From the NCBI RefSeq assembly GCF_963691685.1, contig NZ_OY829290.1, positions 930,001 through 994,000 on the forward strand: DNA of 64,000 bases. Direction: 5' to 3'. Of the stretch, positions 7,709 through 17,346 are shown one piece after another. A program made the position numbers and the translations under genes. The stretch is from Thalassovita sp. (GTDB lineage Bacteria > Pseudomonadota > Alphaproteobacteria > Rhodobacterales > Rhodobacteraceae). The number at the start of each line of letters is the position of its first letter. Position 1 is the first letter of the stretch. Under the pieces are notes generated by a model, which was given only the letters and a program-made list of their open reading frames with translations, was not told the DNA's origin and made no database searches.

Positions 7709-9961
7709 GTGACTCACCTGCGCACCCTATCCATGTCAGCTGTGCTGATGTCTTCCACTTTCCTCGCCCCGGGCCATTTGGCGGCCCAAGAGGCTGAGGA
7801 TGACGTGATCCACCTAGGCGAGATTGTTCTGCGTGCCATCAATGATGGCGGTGCCGGCACCAGCCCGTCGCAGGCGGCCAATACCGCAGGGTCGCGTGTG
7901 CCGGTTGATCCCGAAGATCTGCCGCGTGCCGTCACCGTGCTGCCGCGTGAGCTGTTCGAAGCGCAGGGTGCGCGCACGATGGAAGAAACCGTCGCCTACA
8001 GCCCCGGCATCGTGACCGAGACCTACGGTCAGGATAACCGCTATGACGAATATGTTCTGCGCGGCTTTGAGGCACAGATCGGTGGCGCCTATCGCGATGG
8101 CATGCCGCTGCGGACTGTGGATTGGGCCTCCTGGCGGACCGAGCCCTTTGGTCTGGAAAGCGTCAACATTCTGCGCGGCCCGACCTCGGACCTATACGGC
8201 ACCAACCAGCCCGGCGGTCTGACCAATGGCGTCAGCAAACGGCCGGAGTTCAGCTTTGGCGGTGAAGTGCGCACCACTTTCACCAGCGAAAACGGCAAAG
8301 AGATCGGTATCGATGTGACCGGCCCGCTGTCTGACACCGTGGCCTACCGCTTCATCGGTTTGGTGAACGAGTCGGGCACCAACTATGACGCCGTCGACAC
8401 CGGCCGTGTTTATGTTGCGCCCTCGCTGACCTTTGCACCGACAGACGAAACCAGCTTCACCGTTTATGGTCAGTATCAGGACGATAACGTTGGGGACACC
8501 TATGTGCCCGTTCCGGCCTATGGCAGCTTCTATGACAACCCAGCTGCAACCTTCGGCCCCGGCACCTACACCGGCAACCCTGCCTACAACACCATTGAGA
8601 CCACGCAGAACTATCTGGGCTATGAGCTGGATCACGAGTTTGCACCCGGGCTGACCCTGATGAGCCGTGCCCGTGTCTCGAAAAACGACTGGGTCAACAA
8701 AACCGAGTTTCCGGCGGCCTTCGTGAACCTTGCGACCGTCAATGGTCTGGCCTTCAACCCGACCGCCATTGATACCGCGCTGATGAGCGTCTTTGACGTG
8801 GACCAGCAGCTGGATCAGACCAGCGCAGACAACGCCCTGCTGTGGGAGTTTGACACGGGCTCCGCCGTTGGCACGTTGGCCTTCGGTGTGGATTACTACA
8901 AAGTGGACAGCGACACTGACTTCTCCTACGGCTACCGCGGTGCCCGCGATGTGGCCACCGGTGCGCCGATCGACTCCAGCCTGCCAATCAACGCGGGTCT
9001 GGCATTCCTGGAATCCATGGCGCCGACGCAGCTGGACTCGACCCGTGCGATCCAACTGGATCAGCTGGGCTTCTACGTGAACGGTCATGCGGATCTCGGC
9101 GATCGGTTTGTCCTGTCGGGCGGCCTGCGTCATGACAAGGTGTCCTATGCCTCGCAGGGTGTGATGGAAGTGCCGGGCGCGACCATCCCGTTTGATCACG
9201 AAACCAAGGCAAACCACACCTCGGGCAATGTCTCGCTCGGCTACCGGGTGACCCCTGATATGCTGGCCTATGGCTCGGTCTCGCGCAGCTTCAACCTGCC
9301 GCCCAGTGGTCTGAACAGCTCCTTCGAAGCGCTGGATGTGGAAACCTCCACAGCCTTTGAACTGGGTCTGAAATTCACCTCGGCTGATCAGCGCACCAGC
9401 TTTGGTGTGGCGGCCTATAACATCACCAAACAAGATGTGGCCTTTGATGACCCCAACAGCGCCCACCCGCTGATCTACACCCAGGTTGGTGAGGTCCGCT
9501 CTCGCGGGGTGGAGTTCGAAGCAACCCACGACTTTGACAATGGTCTCAGCCTGTTTGGTAGCTTCAACGTTGTGGATGCCAAGATCACCGAAGACGCGCT
9601 GTATGGCGGCAACCAGACGGCCCGCGCCCCGCGCTTCTCGGCCGCGCTGTTTGCCCAGTATGAGGTGCCGCAAGTCGATGGTCTGGCCGTCAGCTTTGGC
9701 GCACGTCACACCGGCAAACGCTACTCGGACGTGACCAACACCATCGAGCTGGACGCGGTCACCCTTTATGATGCGTCGATCAGCTATGAGATGAACGACT
9801 GGCAGATGCTGCTGGCGGCCCGGAACCTGACCGATGAACAGTTCATCGGCTACTGTGGCGGCAACTTCCTGCCCCTGGGCAGTGGTCTGGACGCCACGGC
9901 TGGCTCCTGCGTCTATGGCGCTGGTCGGGAAGTGTCGCTGACCCTGCGTCGCAGCTTCTAA
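7709..9961 (+). CDS. TonB-dependent siderophore receptor
   Basis: A 750-residue outer-membrane receptor. I choose the GTG at 7709 because GGAGG sits 5 nt upstream and translation from it gives a clean signal peptide (THLRTLSMSAVLMSS... ending LAAQ); a GTG 27 nt upstream is the alternative. A TonB-box-like HLGEIVL follows, then the plug domain (AVTVLPRELFEAQGARTMEE and YVLRGF), then the beta-barrel ending in Phe (LRRSF). Two Cys (YCGGNF and AGSCVYG) near the C-terminus recall hydroxamate-receptor types such as FhuA. It heads the operon with the FecBCDE-type transporter, whose first start is 14 nt beyond the receptor stop. The ligand is probably a ferric siderophore, type unknown. Confidence 0.92.
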   Translation: MTHLRTLSMSAVLMSSTFLAPGHLAAQEAEDDVIHLGEIVLRAINDGGAGTSPSQAANTAGSRVPVDPEDLPRAVTVLPRELFEAQGARTMEETVAYSPGIVTETYGQDNRYDEYVLRGFEAQIGGAYRDGMPLRTVDWASWRTEPFGLESVNILRGPTSDLYGTNQPGGLTNGVSKRPEFSFGGEVRTTFTSENGKEIGIDVTGPLSDTVAYRFIGLVNESGTNYDAVDTGRVYVAPSLTFAPTDETSFTVYGQYQDDNVGDTYVPVPAYGSFYDNPAATFGPGTYTGNPAYNTIETTQNYLGYELDHEFAPGLTLMSRARVSKNDWVNKTEFPAAFVNLATVNGLAFNPTAIDTALMSVFDVDQQLDQTSADNALLWEFDTGSAVGTLAFGVDYYKVDSDTDFSYGYRGARDVATGAPIDSSLPINAGLAFLESMAPTQLDSTRAIQLDQLGFYVNGHADLGDRFVLSGGLRHDKVSYASQGVMEVPGATIPFDHETKANHTSGNVSLGYRVTPDMLAYGSVSRSFNLPPSGLNSSFEALDVETSTAFELGLKFTSADQRTSFGVAAYNITKQDVAFDDPNSAHPLIYTQVGEVRSRGVEFEATHDFDNGLSLFGSFNVVDAKITEDALYGGNQTARAPRFSAALFAQYEVPQVDGLAVSFGARHTGKRYSDVTNTIELDAVTLYDASISYEMNDWQMLLAARNLTDEQFIGYCGGNFLPLGSGLDATAGSCVYGAGREVSLTLRRSF

Positions 9962-9975
9962 GTCGGAGGCCCGTG

Positions 9976-10941
9976 ATGCGCTGGCTCTGGCTGATGGCCA
10001 TCTTCGCGCTGGTTTCGCCCGCTGGGGCGGAGCCGCGCGAGATCGAACACCGCTACGGGACAACACATGTAGATGGCACGCCAACGCGTGTCGTCTCGTT
10101 GTCATTTATCGGTCATGATTTTCTGCTGTCGCTTGGGGTGAAACCGATCGCGCTGCGCTATTGGTATGGCAATCACCCCTATGGTGTCTGGCCCTGGGCG
10201 CAGGAGGCGCTGGGCGATGCCACGCCGCAGGTGATTTACGGTGAGATCAATATTGAGCAGATCGCGCTGATGCAGCCGGATCTGATTGTCGGGCAATGGT
10301 CCGGCATGACGGAAACCGACTACCGGTTCCTGTCGCAGATTGCCCCAACCCTGCCGCCCGCCAAGGGTGAGGGGGACTATTCCTCCTCCTGGCAGACAAT
10401 GACCCAGCAGCTGGGGCTGGCGCTGAACCGGATGGATCAGGCCGAGGCGATCATCACCCGGCTGGAGGACCGCTTTGCCGAGGTGCGCGCCGCACATCCT
10501 GAATGGCAGGGCAAATCCTCTGCCGTTGTCTGGCCGGCGCGGATCAGCGCCTATACCAGCAAAGACATCCGCAGCCGCTTCCTGACCGACTTTGGCTTTG
10601 CCGCGCAGAGCCAGATTGACGAACAGGTCGGCGCCAATGCCTTTCTGGTCAATGTGCCCCAGGAAGATCTGACGCCGATTGACGTTGATCTGCTGATGTG
10701 GACCGAAACCGCCAATCTGCCACAGGCCCTTGACGGGATTGCCCTGCGCAAAACCATGCGGGCCTACCGCGAAGGGCGTGAGATCTACGCCGACCCTGAT
10801 CTGACGGCAGCCCTGGCGCATTCCAGCCCGCTGTCGCTGGACTATGCAATTGAACATATGATCCCGCTTGTCGCTGCAGCGATGGACGGGGATCCGAAAA
10901 CACAAGTGGCCACCATGGCCGCAGAAGGTGTGGCGCCCTGA
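9976..10941 (+). CDS. Iron-siderophore ABC transporter substrate-binding protein
   Basis: A 321-residue periplasmic binding protein of the FecB/FepB/BtuF class, with the signal peptide MRWLWLMAIFALVSPAGA. ATG 9976 is preferred to GTG 9973 because GGAGG at 9965-9969 is 6 nt from the ATG. The mature part begins with the usual helical-backbone pattern (TRVVSLSFIGHDFLLSLGVKPIA) and has the conserved NIEQIALMQPDLIVG step. It captures the ferric chelate delivered by the receptor just upstream and passes it to the two permeases that follow, one nucleotide and a 4-nt overlap apart. The siderophore is not identifiable. Confidence 0.9.
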   Translation: MRWLWLMAIFALVSPAGAEPREIEHRYGTTHVDGTPTRVVSLSFIGHDFLLSLGVKPIALRYWYGNHPYGVWPWAQEALGDATPQVIYGEINIEQIALMQPDLIVGQWSGMTETDYRFLSQIAPTLPPAKGEGDYSSSWQTMTQQLGLALNRMDQAEAIITRLEDRFAEVRAAHPEWQGKSSAVVWPARISAYTSKDIRSRFLTDFGFAAQSQIDEQVGANAFLVNVPQEDLTPIDVDLLMWTETANLPQALDGIALRKTMRAYREGREIYADPDLTAALAHSSPLSLDYAIEHMIPLVAAAMDGDPKTQVATMAAEGVAP

Positions 10942-10942
10942 T

Positions 10943-11953
10943 ATGACACGTTTGATAGAAAACCGCTGGGGCCTCTGTGCCTTTGTACTCCTAGTGGCTT
11001 TGGCGCTGGCGCTCCTGTCGCTGGGGCTTGGTCAGCGCAGCATTGATCTGGCCAGCCTGCTGGGCGCGGTCACAGCCTATGATGCGCAGAACCCCGATCA
11101 CATCACCATCTGGCATCTGCGTCTGCCGCGGGCGCTGGCCGCCCTGCTGGGCGGCGGGGCGCTGGGACTGGCGGGCGCGCTGATGCAGGCGCTCAGCCGC
11201 AACCCGCTGGCCGATCCCGGCCTGCTGGGGGTCAATGGCGGTGCGGCCCTTGGTGTGGTGATCGCCATCTGGGGCCTGGGTCTGGCGGCGCAGTCAATGC
11301 TGGTGGTGCCGGCGCTCTTGGGCGCTGCGATTGCCGCGGCGATGGTGCTGCTGCTGGGCGGTGGCGCCGGGCGCAACGGGCCGGATCCGACCCGTCTGGT
11401 TCTGGCGGGCGCTGCCGTGGGCGCGCTGTTTCTGGCGCTGACCTGGTCCATCCTGATCCTCAGCCGTGAGAGCCTTGATATCTTCCGCTTCTGGGTGCTG
11501 GGCGGCTTCTCCGGCATCACTCTCAGCGATCTGATGGCACTGCTGCCGCTTTATGCACTTGCCTTCCCGGCCGGGGCGGTCGCCGCCTTGTTGCTGGCGC
11601 CATTGGCTTTGGGGGATGACACGGCGCGGGCCCTTGGGGTGCGCGTGGGGCTGGCCCGCGCGGTGGCTTTTGCCGCCATTGTGCTGCTCTGTGGCACAAC
11701 GGTTTCGATGGCGGGACCGATTGCCTTTATTGGCCTTCTGGTGCCGCATCTGGTGCGCCCGGTGGTTGGGGCGGATCTGCGGCTGCAGGCGCTTGGCAGC
11801 GTGATCACTGGCGGGGCGCTGGCGCTGATCGCGGATACGCTGGGGCGCATCATCCTACCCGGGCAAGAGATTGAGGCAGGCGCCATGATGGCCCTGATCG
11901 GTGGCCCGACCCTGATCCTATTGGTCCGTCGCGCGCGGGAGGTGACGCTATGA
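10943..11953 (+). CDS. Iron-siderophore ABC transporter permease (FecC type)
   Basis: A 336-residue inner-membrane permease of the FecCD/BtuC family with about ten predicted membrane helices. Family landmarks are LRLPRALAALLGGGALGLAG, ALMQALSRNPLADPGLLGVN and GPIAFIGLLVPHLVR. The ATG at 10943 follows the binding-protein stop by one base, so translation is coupled. An in-frame start 75 nt upstream would lie inside the preceding gene and add a non-family peptide. It pairs with the next permease as a heterodimer. Confidence 0.92.
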   Translation: MTRLIENRWGLCAFVLLVALALALLSLGLGQRSIDLASLLGAVTAYDAQNPDHITIWHLRLPRALAALLGGGALGLAGALMQALSRNPLADPGLLGVNGGAALGVVIAIWGLGLAAQSMLVVPALLGAAIAAAMVLLLGGGAGRNGPDPTRLVLAGAAVGALFLALTWSILILSRESLDIFRFWVLGGFSGITLSDLMALLPLYALAFPAGAVAALLLAPLALGDDTARALGVRVGLARAVAFAAIVLLCGTTVSMAGPIAFIGLLVPHLVRPVVGADLRLQALGSVITGGALALIADTLGRIILPGQEIEAGAMMALIGGPTLILLVRRAREVTL

Positions 11954-12975
11954 GCGCTTTGGTTCTGCGGCTGCCGGCCGCGTCTTTCCGGCTGCCAAAA
12001 CGGCTGATCTTTGTAAACCTTCTGCTGGGGCTTGTACTGATCGCCCTGGCGGCACGGGCGCTTTTGGGCGGGGCTTATCCGCTGGCGCTGAGCCAGGTCA
12101 TGGCAGCACTCAGCGGTGAGGGCAGCGCCATTGAGCAACTGATCGTGGTCGAATACCGGCTGCCGCGTCTGCTGACCGCCATCGGTGTTGGTCTGGCCTT
12201 TGGTCTGGCGGGCGAGATGATCCAGACCTTGCTGCGCAACCCTTTGGCCTCACCTGACATCATCGGGTTTTCGGCTGGGGCCGGGGCCGGGGCGATCTTT
12301 GCTGTGGTTTTCCTGGGTGGCACTGCGATGATCCTGACCGGCGCGCTGGTCGGCGGCGCACTGGCGGCGGCTGCGGTGGTGGCGCTGGCCTGGCGGCGTG
12401 GCATTGCGCCGGGGCAGGTGGTTCTGATCGGCATTGGGGTTACCCTGACATTGGGGGTGGTCAGCGATCTGTTGATGACCCGTCTTGATGCCACCTCGGC
12501 GGCGACGCTGATGAAATGGCTGGTCGGTTCATTGCACAATCGCAGCTATGCAGAGGTGCAGATCATCTGGCTGGGGCTGGCAGTTCTTCTGCCGCTGGTG
12601 CTGTGGCACCAGTTCGCCCTTGGTCGAAGCGCCATGCCCGAAGATGTGTCTCACAGTCTTGGGGTGGCGCTGAACCGCAGCCGGATGACCACGCTGGCCC
12701 TTTCGGTCGCTTTAGTCGGGCTGGCGGTTGCCGCCGCCGGGCCATTGCCCTTTGTGGCCTTCGTCTCTGGCCCGATTGCCCATGGTCTGAACCGTGCCCC
12801 GCGCCCCACCGTTCTGACGGCGGGTCTGATCGGGGCGATCATCACATTGCTGGCCGATGCGGTCAGCCAAAGCCTGCCCGGCGGCCTGAGCCTGCCGGCC
12901 GGTGTCTTCACTGCCCTGATTGGCGCGCCTGTGCTGATCTGGGTTCTTTTCCTCCAAGCAAGAAAGCAGCGTTAA
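11950..12975 (+). CDS. Iron-siderophore ABC transporter permease (FecD type)
   Basis: A 341-residue second FecCD-family permease, overlapping the first by 4 nt. It shows the same landmarks (EYRLPRLLTAIGVGLAFGLAG, LLRNPLASPDIIGFSAGAG, GPLPFVAFVSGPIAHGLNR). In the last the usual VPH(L/I)xR is replaced by SGPIAHGLNR, a divergence in the cytoplasmic turn seen in FecD-like partners. It should form the translocation pore with its partner and dock on the ATPase encoded next. Confidence 0.9.
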   Translation: MSALVLRLPAASFRLPKRLIFVNLLLGLVLIALAARALLGGAYPLALSQVMAALSGEGSAIEQLIVVEYRLPRLLTAIGVGLAFGLAGEMIQTLLRNPLASPDIIGFSAGAGAGAIFAVVFLGGTAMILTGALVGGALAAAAVVALAWRRGIAPGQVVLIGIGVTLTLGVVSDLLMTRLDATSAATLMKWLVGSLHNRSYAEVQIIWLGLAVLLPLVLWHQFALGRSAMPEDVSHSLGVALNRSRMTTLALSVALVGLAVAAAGPLPFVAFVSGPIAHGLNRAPRPTVLTAGLIGAIITLLADAVSQSLPGGLSLPAGVFTALIGAPVLIWVLFLQARKQR

Positions 12976-12977
12976 TC

Positions 12978-13751
12978 ATGGCCCCTCTTGCCGCTGAAAA
13001 CCTCTCCCTCAGCTATGGGTCAACGCCCATTCTGCAGGATATCTCACTGGCTTTGCCCGAAGGGCAGATCACCGCGATTGTTGGGCCGAACGCCTGCGGG
13101 AAATCTTCGCTACTGCGCTGTCTGGCGCGGCTGCAGGATCCCAGCGCCGGTACTGTGCTGCTGAACGGCACGGCCATTCGCAAACAGAAAACCCGCGATG
13201 TGGCACGGCAATTGGCTGTGCTGCCACAATCCACCATTGCCCCAACAGGCATGAAGGTCATCGATCTGGTGCTGCGCGGACGCACCCCGCATCAATCCCC
13301 CCTGCAGCAATATAGCGCCAAAGATCACCAGCGCGTTGCCGAAGCGCTGGATCACGTTGGGCTGGCCCATCGCCAGGAGGCCTATCTGGAGGATCTGTCA
13401 GGCGGGCAGTTGCAGCGGGCCTGGATTGCAATGGTTCTGGCGCAGGACACCAAAATCCTGTTGCTGGATGAGCCGACAACCTTCCTGGATATGCCGCATC
13501 AGTTGGAAATCATGCAGCTGGTGCGCGATCTGCAGGCGGCGCGCGGGTTGACCGTGGCCATGGTTCTGCATGACATCAACCTGGCCGCACGGTTCTGCGA
13601 CCAGATCGTAGCGATCAAAGACCGGGCGGTCTTGTGTCAGGGCAGCCCGACCGAGGTGATCACCGAAGACACTATTGAAGCCATCTATGGACTGGGCTGT
13701 TCGGTCATTGCCGATCCCCATCATGGACACCCGCATATCATTCTGAAATAG
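12978..13751 (+). CDS. Iron-siderophore ABC transporter ATPase (FecE type)
   Basis: A 257-residue ATP-binding subunit. Walker A is GPNACGKSS (with Ala-Cys in place of the usual Gly-Ser/Ala-Gly), the signature is LSGGQLQRAWIAM, Walker B is ILLLDEPTTFLD and the switch histidine is in VLHDINLA. This matches the FepC/FecE group. I place the start at MAPLAAENLSL, 2 nt after the permease stop; a longer reading begins inside that gene. It powers uptake through the two permeases. The next gene is a siderophore-interacting reductase, completing capture, uptake and release of iron. Confidence 0.92.
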   Translation: MAPLAAENLSLSYGSTPILQDISLALPEGQITAIVGPNACGKSSLLRCLARLQDPSAGTVLLNGTAIRKQKTRDVARQLAVLPQSTIAPTGMKVIDLVLRGRTPHQSPLQQYSAKDHQRVAEALDHVGLAHRQEAYLEDLSGGQLQRAWIAMVLAQDTKILLLDEPTTFLDMPHQLEIMQLVRDLQAARGLTVAMVLHDINLAARFCDQIVAIKDRAVLCQGSPTEVITEDTIEAIYGLGCSVIADPHHGHPHIILK

Positions 13752-13783
13752 AAGAGAGATTGCTAAACATGCAGGAGCATCTC

Positions 13784-14812
13784 ATGACCAACGCCGTCGC
13801 GGTTCATTCTGACATCGCCGAATTGGGCTTTGCCCCGATGCAACAGATGCTGTTGCATGAGGCACAGGAGCACGGTCTGCCGGTGATGGCGCAGGAAGAC
13901 GGCCACCTGATGGTCGGCTCGCCCTTCGGATCCTTCGGCATCACCGCCCGCGAACCGGGAATCCGCCTGCATGTGCGGGCGCAGTCCGAAGATAACCTCT
14001 CGGTTCTGCGGGACAGCCTGCTGGAGCATCTGGAACACTTCCTGCCCCATATAATGGCCGATCTGCGCTGGTCTGATGCGCCTGTTGCGGGCAGCCTGCC
14101 AGTGAACTTCCAATTCGCTGAGGTTCTGGCGGTTGAGGATCTGGGCGTGGATTTCTACCGGGTGCAGCTGAAACTGGCGCGCTTTGCGACCTTCAAAGAT
14201 GAGTCCATTCATTTCCGTCTGGTTCTGCCCGATCCCAAGGTGGCAGATCCCGAATGGCCCAGCCTGAAAGAAAACGGCTCCATCGCCTGGCCTAAGGGCG
14301 AAAAAGAGCTGCATCGCCCGGTCTACACCGCCCGCACGATGGATCATGAAACGGGCGTTTTGACCGTGGACATCTATCGGCACGATGGCGGGCGCGCCAG
14401 CGGCTGGGCGGCTGCGGCCAATCCCGGGGATCAGGTGGCAATGATCGGCCCCGGCGGCAGCGGGATTCTGACCACACCTCAGGTCACGCTCTGCGGTGAT
14501 GAAACCGCCTATCCGGCGCTGGCCCGCATTGTCGAAAGCCTACCCGAGGGCGCACAGGGACAGGTCATTTTGGCCAATGCCTCAGGCGCGCGGGACTACC
14601 CGTTCCCCACGCGCGACGGGCTGGAGGTATCGTGGTGCGATGCCGCCACCGGGACCCTTGCCGCGGCGGCGCAAGAGGCGCAGACTGCACAGCCAGAGGC
14701 GTTCCTGTGGTTCGCCTCAGAGGCGGCGGAAGTGGCCGAAATGCGCAAACACATCAAAGCGGCTGGCTGGTCGAAGGAGACATTCTACGCCGCCGTCTAC
14801 TGGGTGAAGTGA
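13784..14812 (+). CDS. Siderophore-interacting protein with N-terminal DUF2218 domain
   Basis: A 342-residue cytoplasmic flavoprotein. The N-terminal 95 residues look like DUF2218 (DGHLMVGSPFGSFGITA), and the rest is a siderophore-interacting (ViuB/YqjH-type) domain with the FAD motif HRPVYTART, the FVLP-like FRLVLPDP stretch and GPGGSG, ending in a reductase subdomain (FLWFASEAAEV...). Such enzymes reduce ferric siderophores to release iron. I start at ATG 13784, where AGGAG lies 6 nt upstream; an ATG at 13769 is possible. It follows the ATPase by 32 nt and is probably in the same transcript. Confidence 0.85.
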   Translation: MTNAVAVHSDIAELGFAPMQQMLLHEAQEHGLPVMAQEDGHLMVGSPFGSFGITAREPGIRLHVRAQSEDNLSVLRDSLLEHLEHFLPHIMADLRWSDAPVAGSLPVNFQFAEVLAVEDLGVDFYRVQLKLARFATFKDESIHFRLVLPDPKVADPEWPSLKENGSIAWPKGEKELHRPVYTARTMDHETGVLTVDIYRHDGGRASGWAAAANPGDQVAMIGPGGSGILTTPQVTLCGDETAYPALARIVESLPEGAQGQVILANASGARDYPFPTRDGLEVSWCDAATGTLAAAAQEAQTAQPEAFLWFASEAAEVAEMRKHIKAAGWSKETFYAAVYWVK

Positions 14813-14882
14813 TATTTGGGCCTGCGGGCCCTGACTCCCAGCCAAGTTCGTTACCAGTTTCCCAGCAATCAGAGCCAGACAC

Positions 14883-15563
14883 ATGCCGAAAACCAAAGCC
14901 AAACCCGAGGCACAGCTGACGCGCCGCAAAGAAGCACAGCAGGAACGCTCGCGCCAGAAGGTCGAGTTGATACTGTCGGTGACACGCGACCTGCTGTCGG
15001 AAGGGCCGGCGCATAAGGTGACGACCATCGGGATTGCGGAACGTGCCGGCATCAGCATCGGCTCGCTCTATCGGTTTTTCCCCAACAAGGAATCGATCTT
15101 TTATGAGCTGTTCCGACGCTGGCTGGAGGACACGCTGCATGTTCTTGATGAGGTGCAGGCCGGGCTGACCGACGAACACAGCGCAGAACACTGCGTGGAT
15201 GCCTTTCTGCAGGCCCTGACCGAGCCGAAGCTCAACTCGATCCAGAACTGGAAGCTGCGTCTGGCGATGGGCACATCGCCTGAACTGGTGGCGCTGGAGG
15301 AACAGCATCTGCGCGATGTGATGATCCGCATCCAAACGCTGCAGCGCCGCTTCGGCGCGCCGCCCCCCAGCGAGTTGGAACTGGAACTGATGCTCTTGCA
15401 AAATGAGGTGACCCTGCGGTGCCTCTATTCGCTGTCGGCGATGCAGCACTCGCCCAACCGCGACAAGCTCTATGACCTCTGCCGCAAGCTGTTGCTGCTG
15501 ATCTACGACTACCCCAGCTGGGACGCTCTCGGCACCCCCTCAATACCGCCGGCTGAGGCCTAG
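14883..15563 (+). CDS. TetR/AcrR-family transcriptional regulator
   Basis: A 226-residue regulator. The helix-turn-helix is at about residues 43-60 (IAERAGISIGSLYRFF, ending with NKESIFYELF), and a divergent helical ligand-binding domain follows. It lies 70 nt beyond the siderophore-interacting protein on the same strand, so it may be the last gene of the iron operon or separate. A GC-rich small hairpin (14818-14831) without a T-run lies between. Targets and ligand are unknown. Confidence 0.85.
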   Translation: MPKTKAKPEAQLTRRKEAQQERSRQKVELILSVTRDLLSEGPAHKVTTIGIAERAGISIGSLYRFFPNKESIFYELFRRWLEDTLHVLDEVQAGLTDEHSAEHCVDAFLQALTEPKLNSIQNWKLRLAMGTSPELVALEEQHLRDVMIRIQTLQRRFGAPPPSELELELMLLQNEVTLRCLYSLSAMQHSPNRDKLYDLCRKLLLLIYDYPSWDALGTPSIPPAEA

Positions 15564-15613
15564 GACGGCACGGCCGCCAGAGAGTCACTAAGGCCTCGCT
15601 GGCGTGTCTATTG

Positions 15614-16531
15614 TCAGATCGCCGCCAATTGATAATCCGGCCGGATTTCACACTGGTCCAGCACCTGCTCCACGTCTTGGCCGGTCAGAAACCCGTAGGG
15701 GGTCAATAGCACCGATTTCAGCCCTGCGGCATTGCCGCCGAGGATGTCGGTGTGGGGGCTGTCGCCGACCATGAAGACGCGGTTGCGTGGGATCTCTGGC
15801 GGTAGGGTGGCCAGCGCCATGTCAAAGGCATTGTCAAATGGCTTGCCAAAGAAGGTGGGGGCGATTGCCAGACTGTCGGCGATGTCATGGGCGAAAAAAC
15901 CGGGCTCCACGCTGAAGCCGGTTTCGCGCGGTGCCACAAGGTCGGGGTTGCCGATCCAAAAAGGCCGCGGTGCCTTGGCGAGGGATTTGGTTAGTATCTC
16001 CTGATGTTCGGGGCTCCAGCCTTTGCTGCCAAGGAACAGAAACCCCTCCACAGCGTCATAGTCTGCCGGATCGGTGGTCAGCAGGCGATGATCCAAGTCT
16101 GCCAGATCATCTGTGTCAGAGCCTTCGGGCAGGATCACGCCCCAATGCCGGGCAGGGGCCTTGGCTGCGGCGGCGATCAGCACCTGACGGCTGGACACCA
16201 CCTCCTCAAGGGTGAAATCAAATCCCAGACGGTGATATTTTGCCAGCAGGTCCTGCACCGGCACGCTGGCGGCATTGGTCAGCACGCGCAGCTCTTTGCC
16301 CAAGGACCGCAGTTCGGCCAGGCGTTCAGGCGCGCCGGGCACCGGTGCTTCGCCAATGTTGAGCACGCCAAAGGCATCCAGAAGCAACGCATCAAAGTGA
16401 TCCGCGATCTCTGCCAGATTGGCCGCGCGATGGGTGACCCGAGGCGTTCCCGCCTCGGGCAATCTGTGTCTGACCGCCTCATACCTGGCAAACGCCGTGT
16501 GGTAATCGGTGGTCTTGAACCCTGCTGGCAT
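15614..16531 (-). CDS. HAD-superfamily class IIA hydrolase
   Basis: A 305-residue phosphatase-like protein. Motif I is LLLDAFGVL, with the nucleophile Asp and a second Asp replaced by Gly two residues on as in NagD-type enzymes; motif II is VLTNAAS; and the C-terminal motif is MVGDSPHTDILGGNAAG. This is the class IIA (NagD/sugar-phosphatase) arrangement. ATG at 16531 overlaps the stop of the upstream permease gene (ATGA). It is the last gene of the DeoR-PhnDCEE operon, suggesting that it dephosphorylates the imported compound or a product of it. Members of the family act on sugar, glycerol or pyridoxal phosphates. Confidence 0.82.
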   Translation of the reverse strand: MPAGFKTTDYHTAFARYEAVRHRLPEAGTPRVTHRAANLAEIADHFDALLLDAFGVLNIGEAPVPGAPERLAELRSLGKELRVLTNAASVPVQDLLAKYHRLGFDFTLEEVVSSRQVLIAAAAKAPARHWGVILPEGSDTDDLADLDHRLLTTDPADYDAVEGFLFLGSKGWSPEHQEILTKSLAKAPRPFWIGNPDLVAPRETGFSVEPGFFAHDIADSLAIAPTFFGKPFDNAFDMALATLPPEIPRNRVFMVGDSPHTDILGGNAAGLKSVLLTPYGFLTGQDVEQVLDQCEIRPDYQLAAI

Positions 16532-17346
16532 CAGATGATGGCCCCGCGCACCTTGGCCGAGACCCATTCGCTGATCACAACAGCAAGGAGGATCACGATC
16601 AGGATCAGACTGACCTGCGGCCAAGCCAGCACGTTCAGCGATGCCGAAAGCTGCAGGCCAATGCCGCCTGCGCCGACAAGGCCCAGCACGGTGGATTCGC
16701 GGATGTTGATGTCCCAGCGGAAGACAGCAATGCCCGCAAAGGCCGGCAGGATCTGCGGCACGATGCCATAGACCATCACCTGCCAGTGCGAGGCACCGGT
16801 TGCGGTGATCGCTTCGACCTGCACTTCGTTGATCTCTTCGATCGCCTCATAGAGCAGTTTGGCGCAGAACCCGATGGAGCGGATGGCGATGGCCACCACA
16901 CCGGCAAAGACGCCGGGGCCGATGATGGCGATCAGCAACAGCGCCCAGATCAGCGAGTTGATCGAGCGGGTTGAGACGATGATCAAAAGCGCGATAGGGC
17001 GCACGAATACGGTTGAGGGCGTGGTGTTGCGCGCTGCCATAAACGCTGTTGGCACGGCCAGAAACAGCGCGATGATCGTGCCGAGGGTGGCGATGTTCAA
17101 CGTGTCCCAGATCGGCCGGCCAAGCTGGGCGAAGTATTCCCACTTGGGCGGCGTGGCGCGGTCCCAGATGTCACCTGCGATGCGCGGCGCATCGGTGACA
17201 AAGAACCAGGTGGTTGCGGCGCTGATCTGCTGCCAGCAGTAGACAAAGACCGCAACACCCAAGAGCCAGCCAAACCAGCGCGTCAGGCTTTCAGAGCGGG
17301 TACGGCGTTGCCAGACCCGGGTTCCGTTCTGTTCATGATACGGCAT
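16531..17346 (-). CDS. phnE: Phosphonate-type ABC transporter permease (second PhnE)
   Basis: A 271-residue inner-membrane permease of the PhnE family, with the EAA-type loop EVQVEAITATGASHWQVMVY followed by the family motif WDINIRESTVLGLVGAGGIG. About six hydrophobic helices are visible. It overlaps the first permease gene by one base (TGA/ATG sharing A) and the HAD gene by 4 nt. Two PhnE proteins are common in alphaproteobacterial transporters of this class (for example the Sinorhizobium PhoCDET system). Substrates in the family include phosphonates, phosphite and phosphate. Confidence 0.88.
   Translation of the reverse strand: MPYHEQNGTRVWQRRTRSESLTRWFGWLLGVAVFVYCWQQISAATTWFFVTDAPRIAGDIWDRATPPKWEYFAQLGRPIWDTLNIATLGTIIALFLAVPTAFMAARNTTPSTVFVRPIALLIIVSTRSINSLIWALLLIAIIGPGVFAGVVAIAIRSIGFCAKLLYEAIEEINEVQVEAITATGASHWQVMVYGIVPQILPAFAGIAVFRWDINIRESTVLGLVGAGGIGLQLSASLNVLAWPQVSLILIVILLAVVISEWVSAKVRGAII

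Noticed and set aside
8192..10105. A 637-codon minus-strand open frame opposite the siderophore receptor
   Set aside because: No motif or ribosome site; composition is that of a complementary-strand shadow, and the receptor is unmistakable.
14818..14831. GGGCC/GGCCC hairpin between the siderophore-interacting protein and TetR gene
   Set aside because: Only five base pairs and no T-run; not enough for a terminator call.
15564..15613. CGCCAG/CTGGCG repeat between convergent TetR and HAD genes
   Set aside because: Six-base arms with an 18-nt loop and no T-run; too weak to call a bidirectional terminator.
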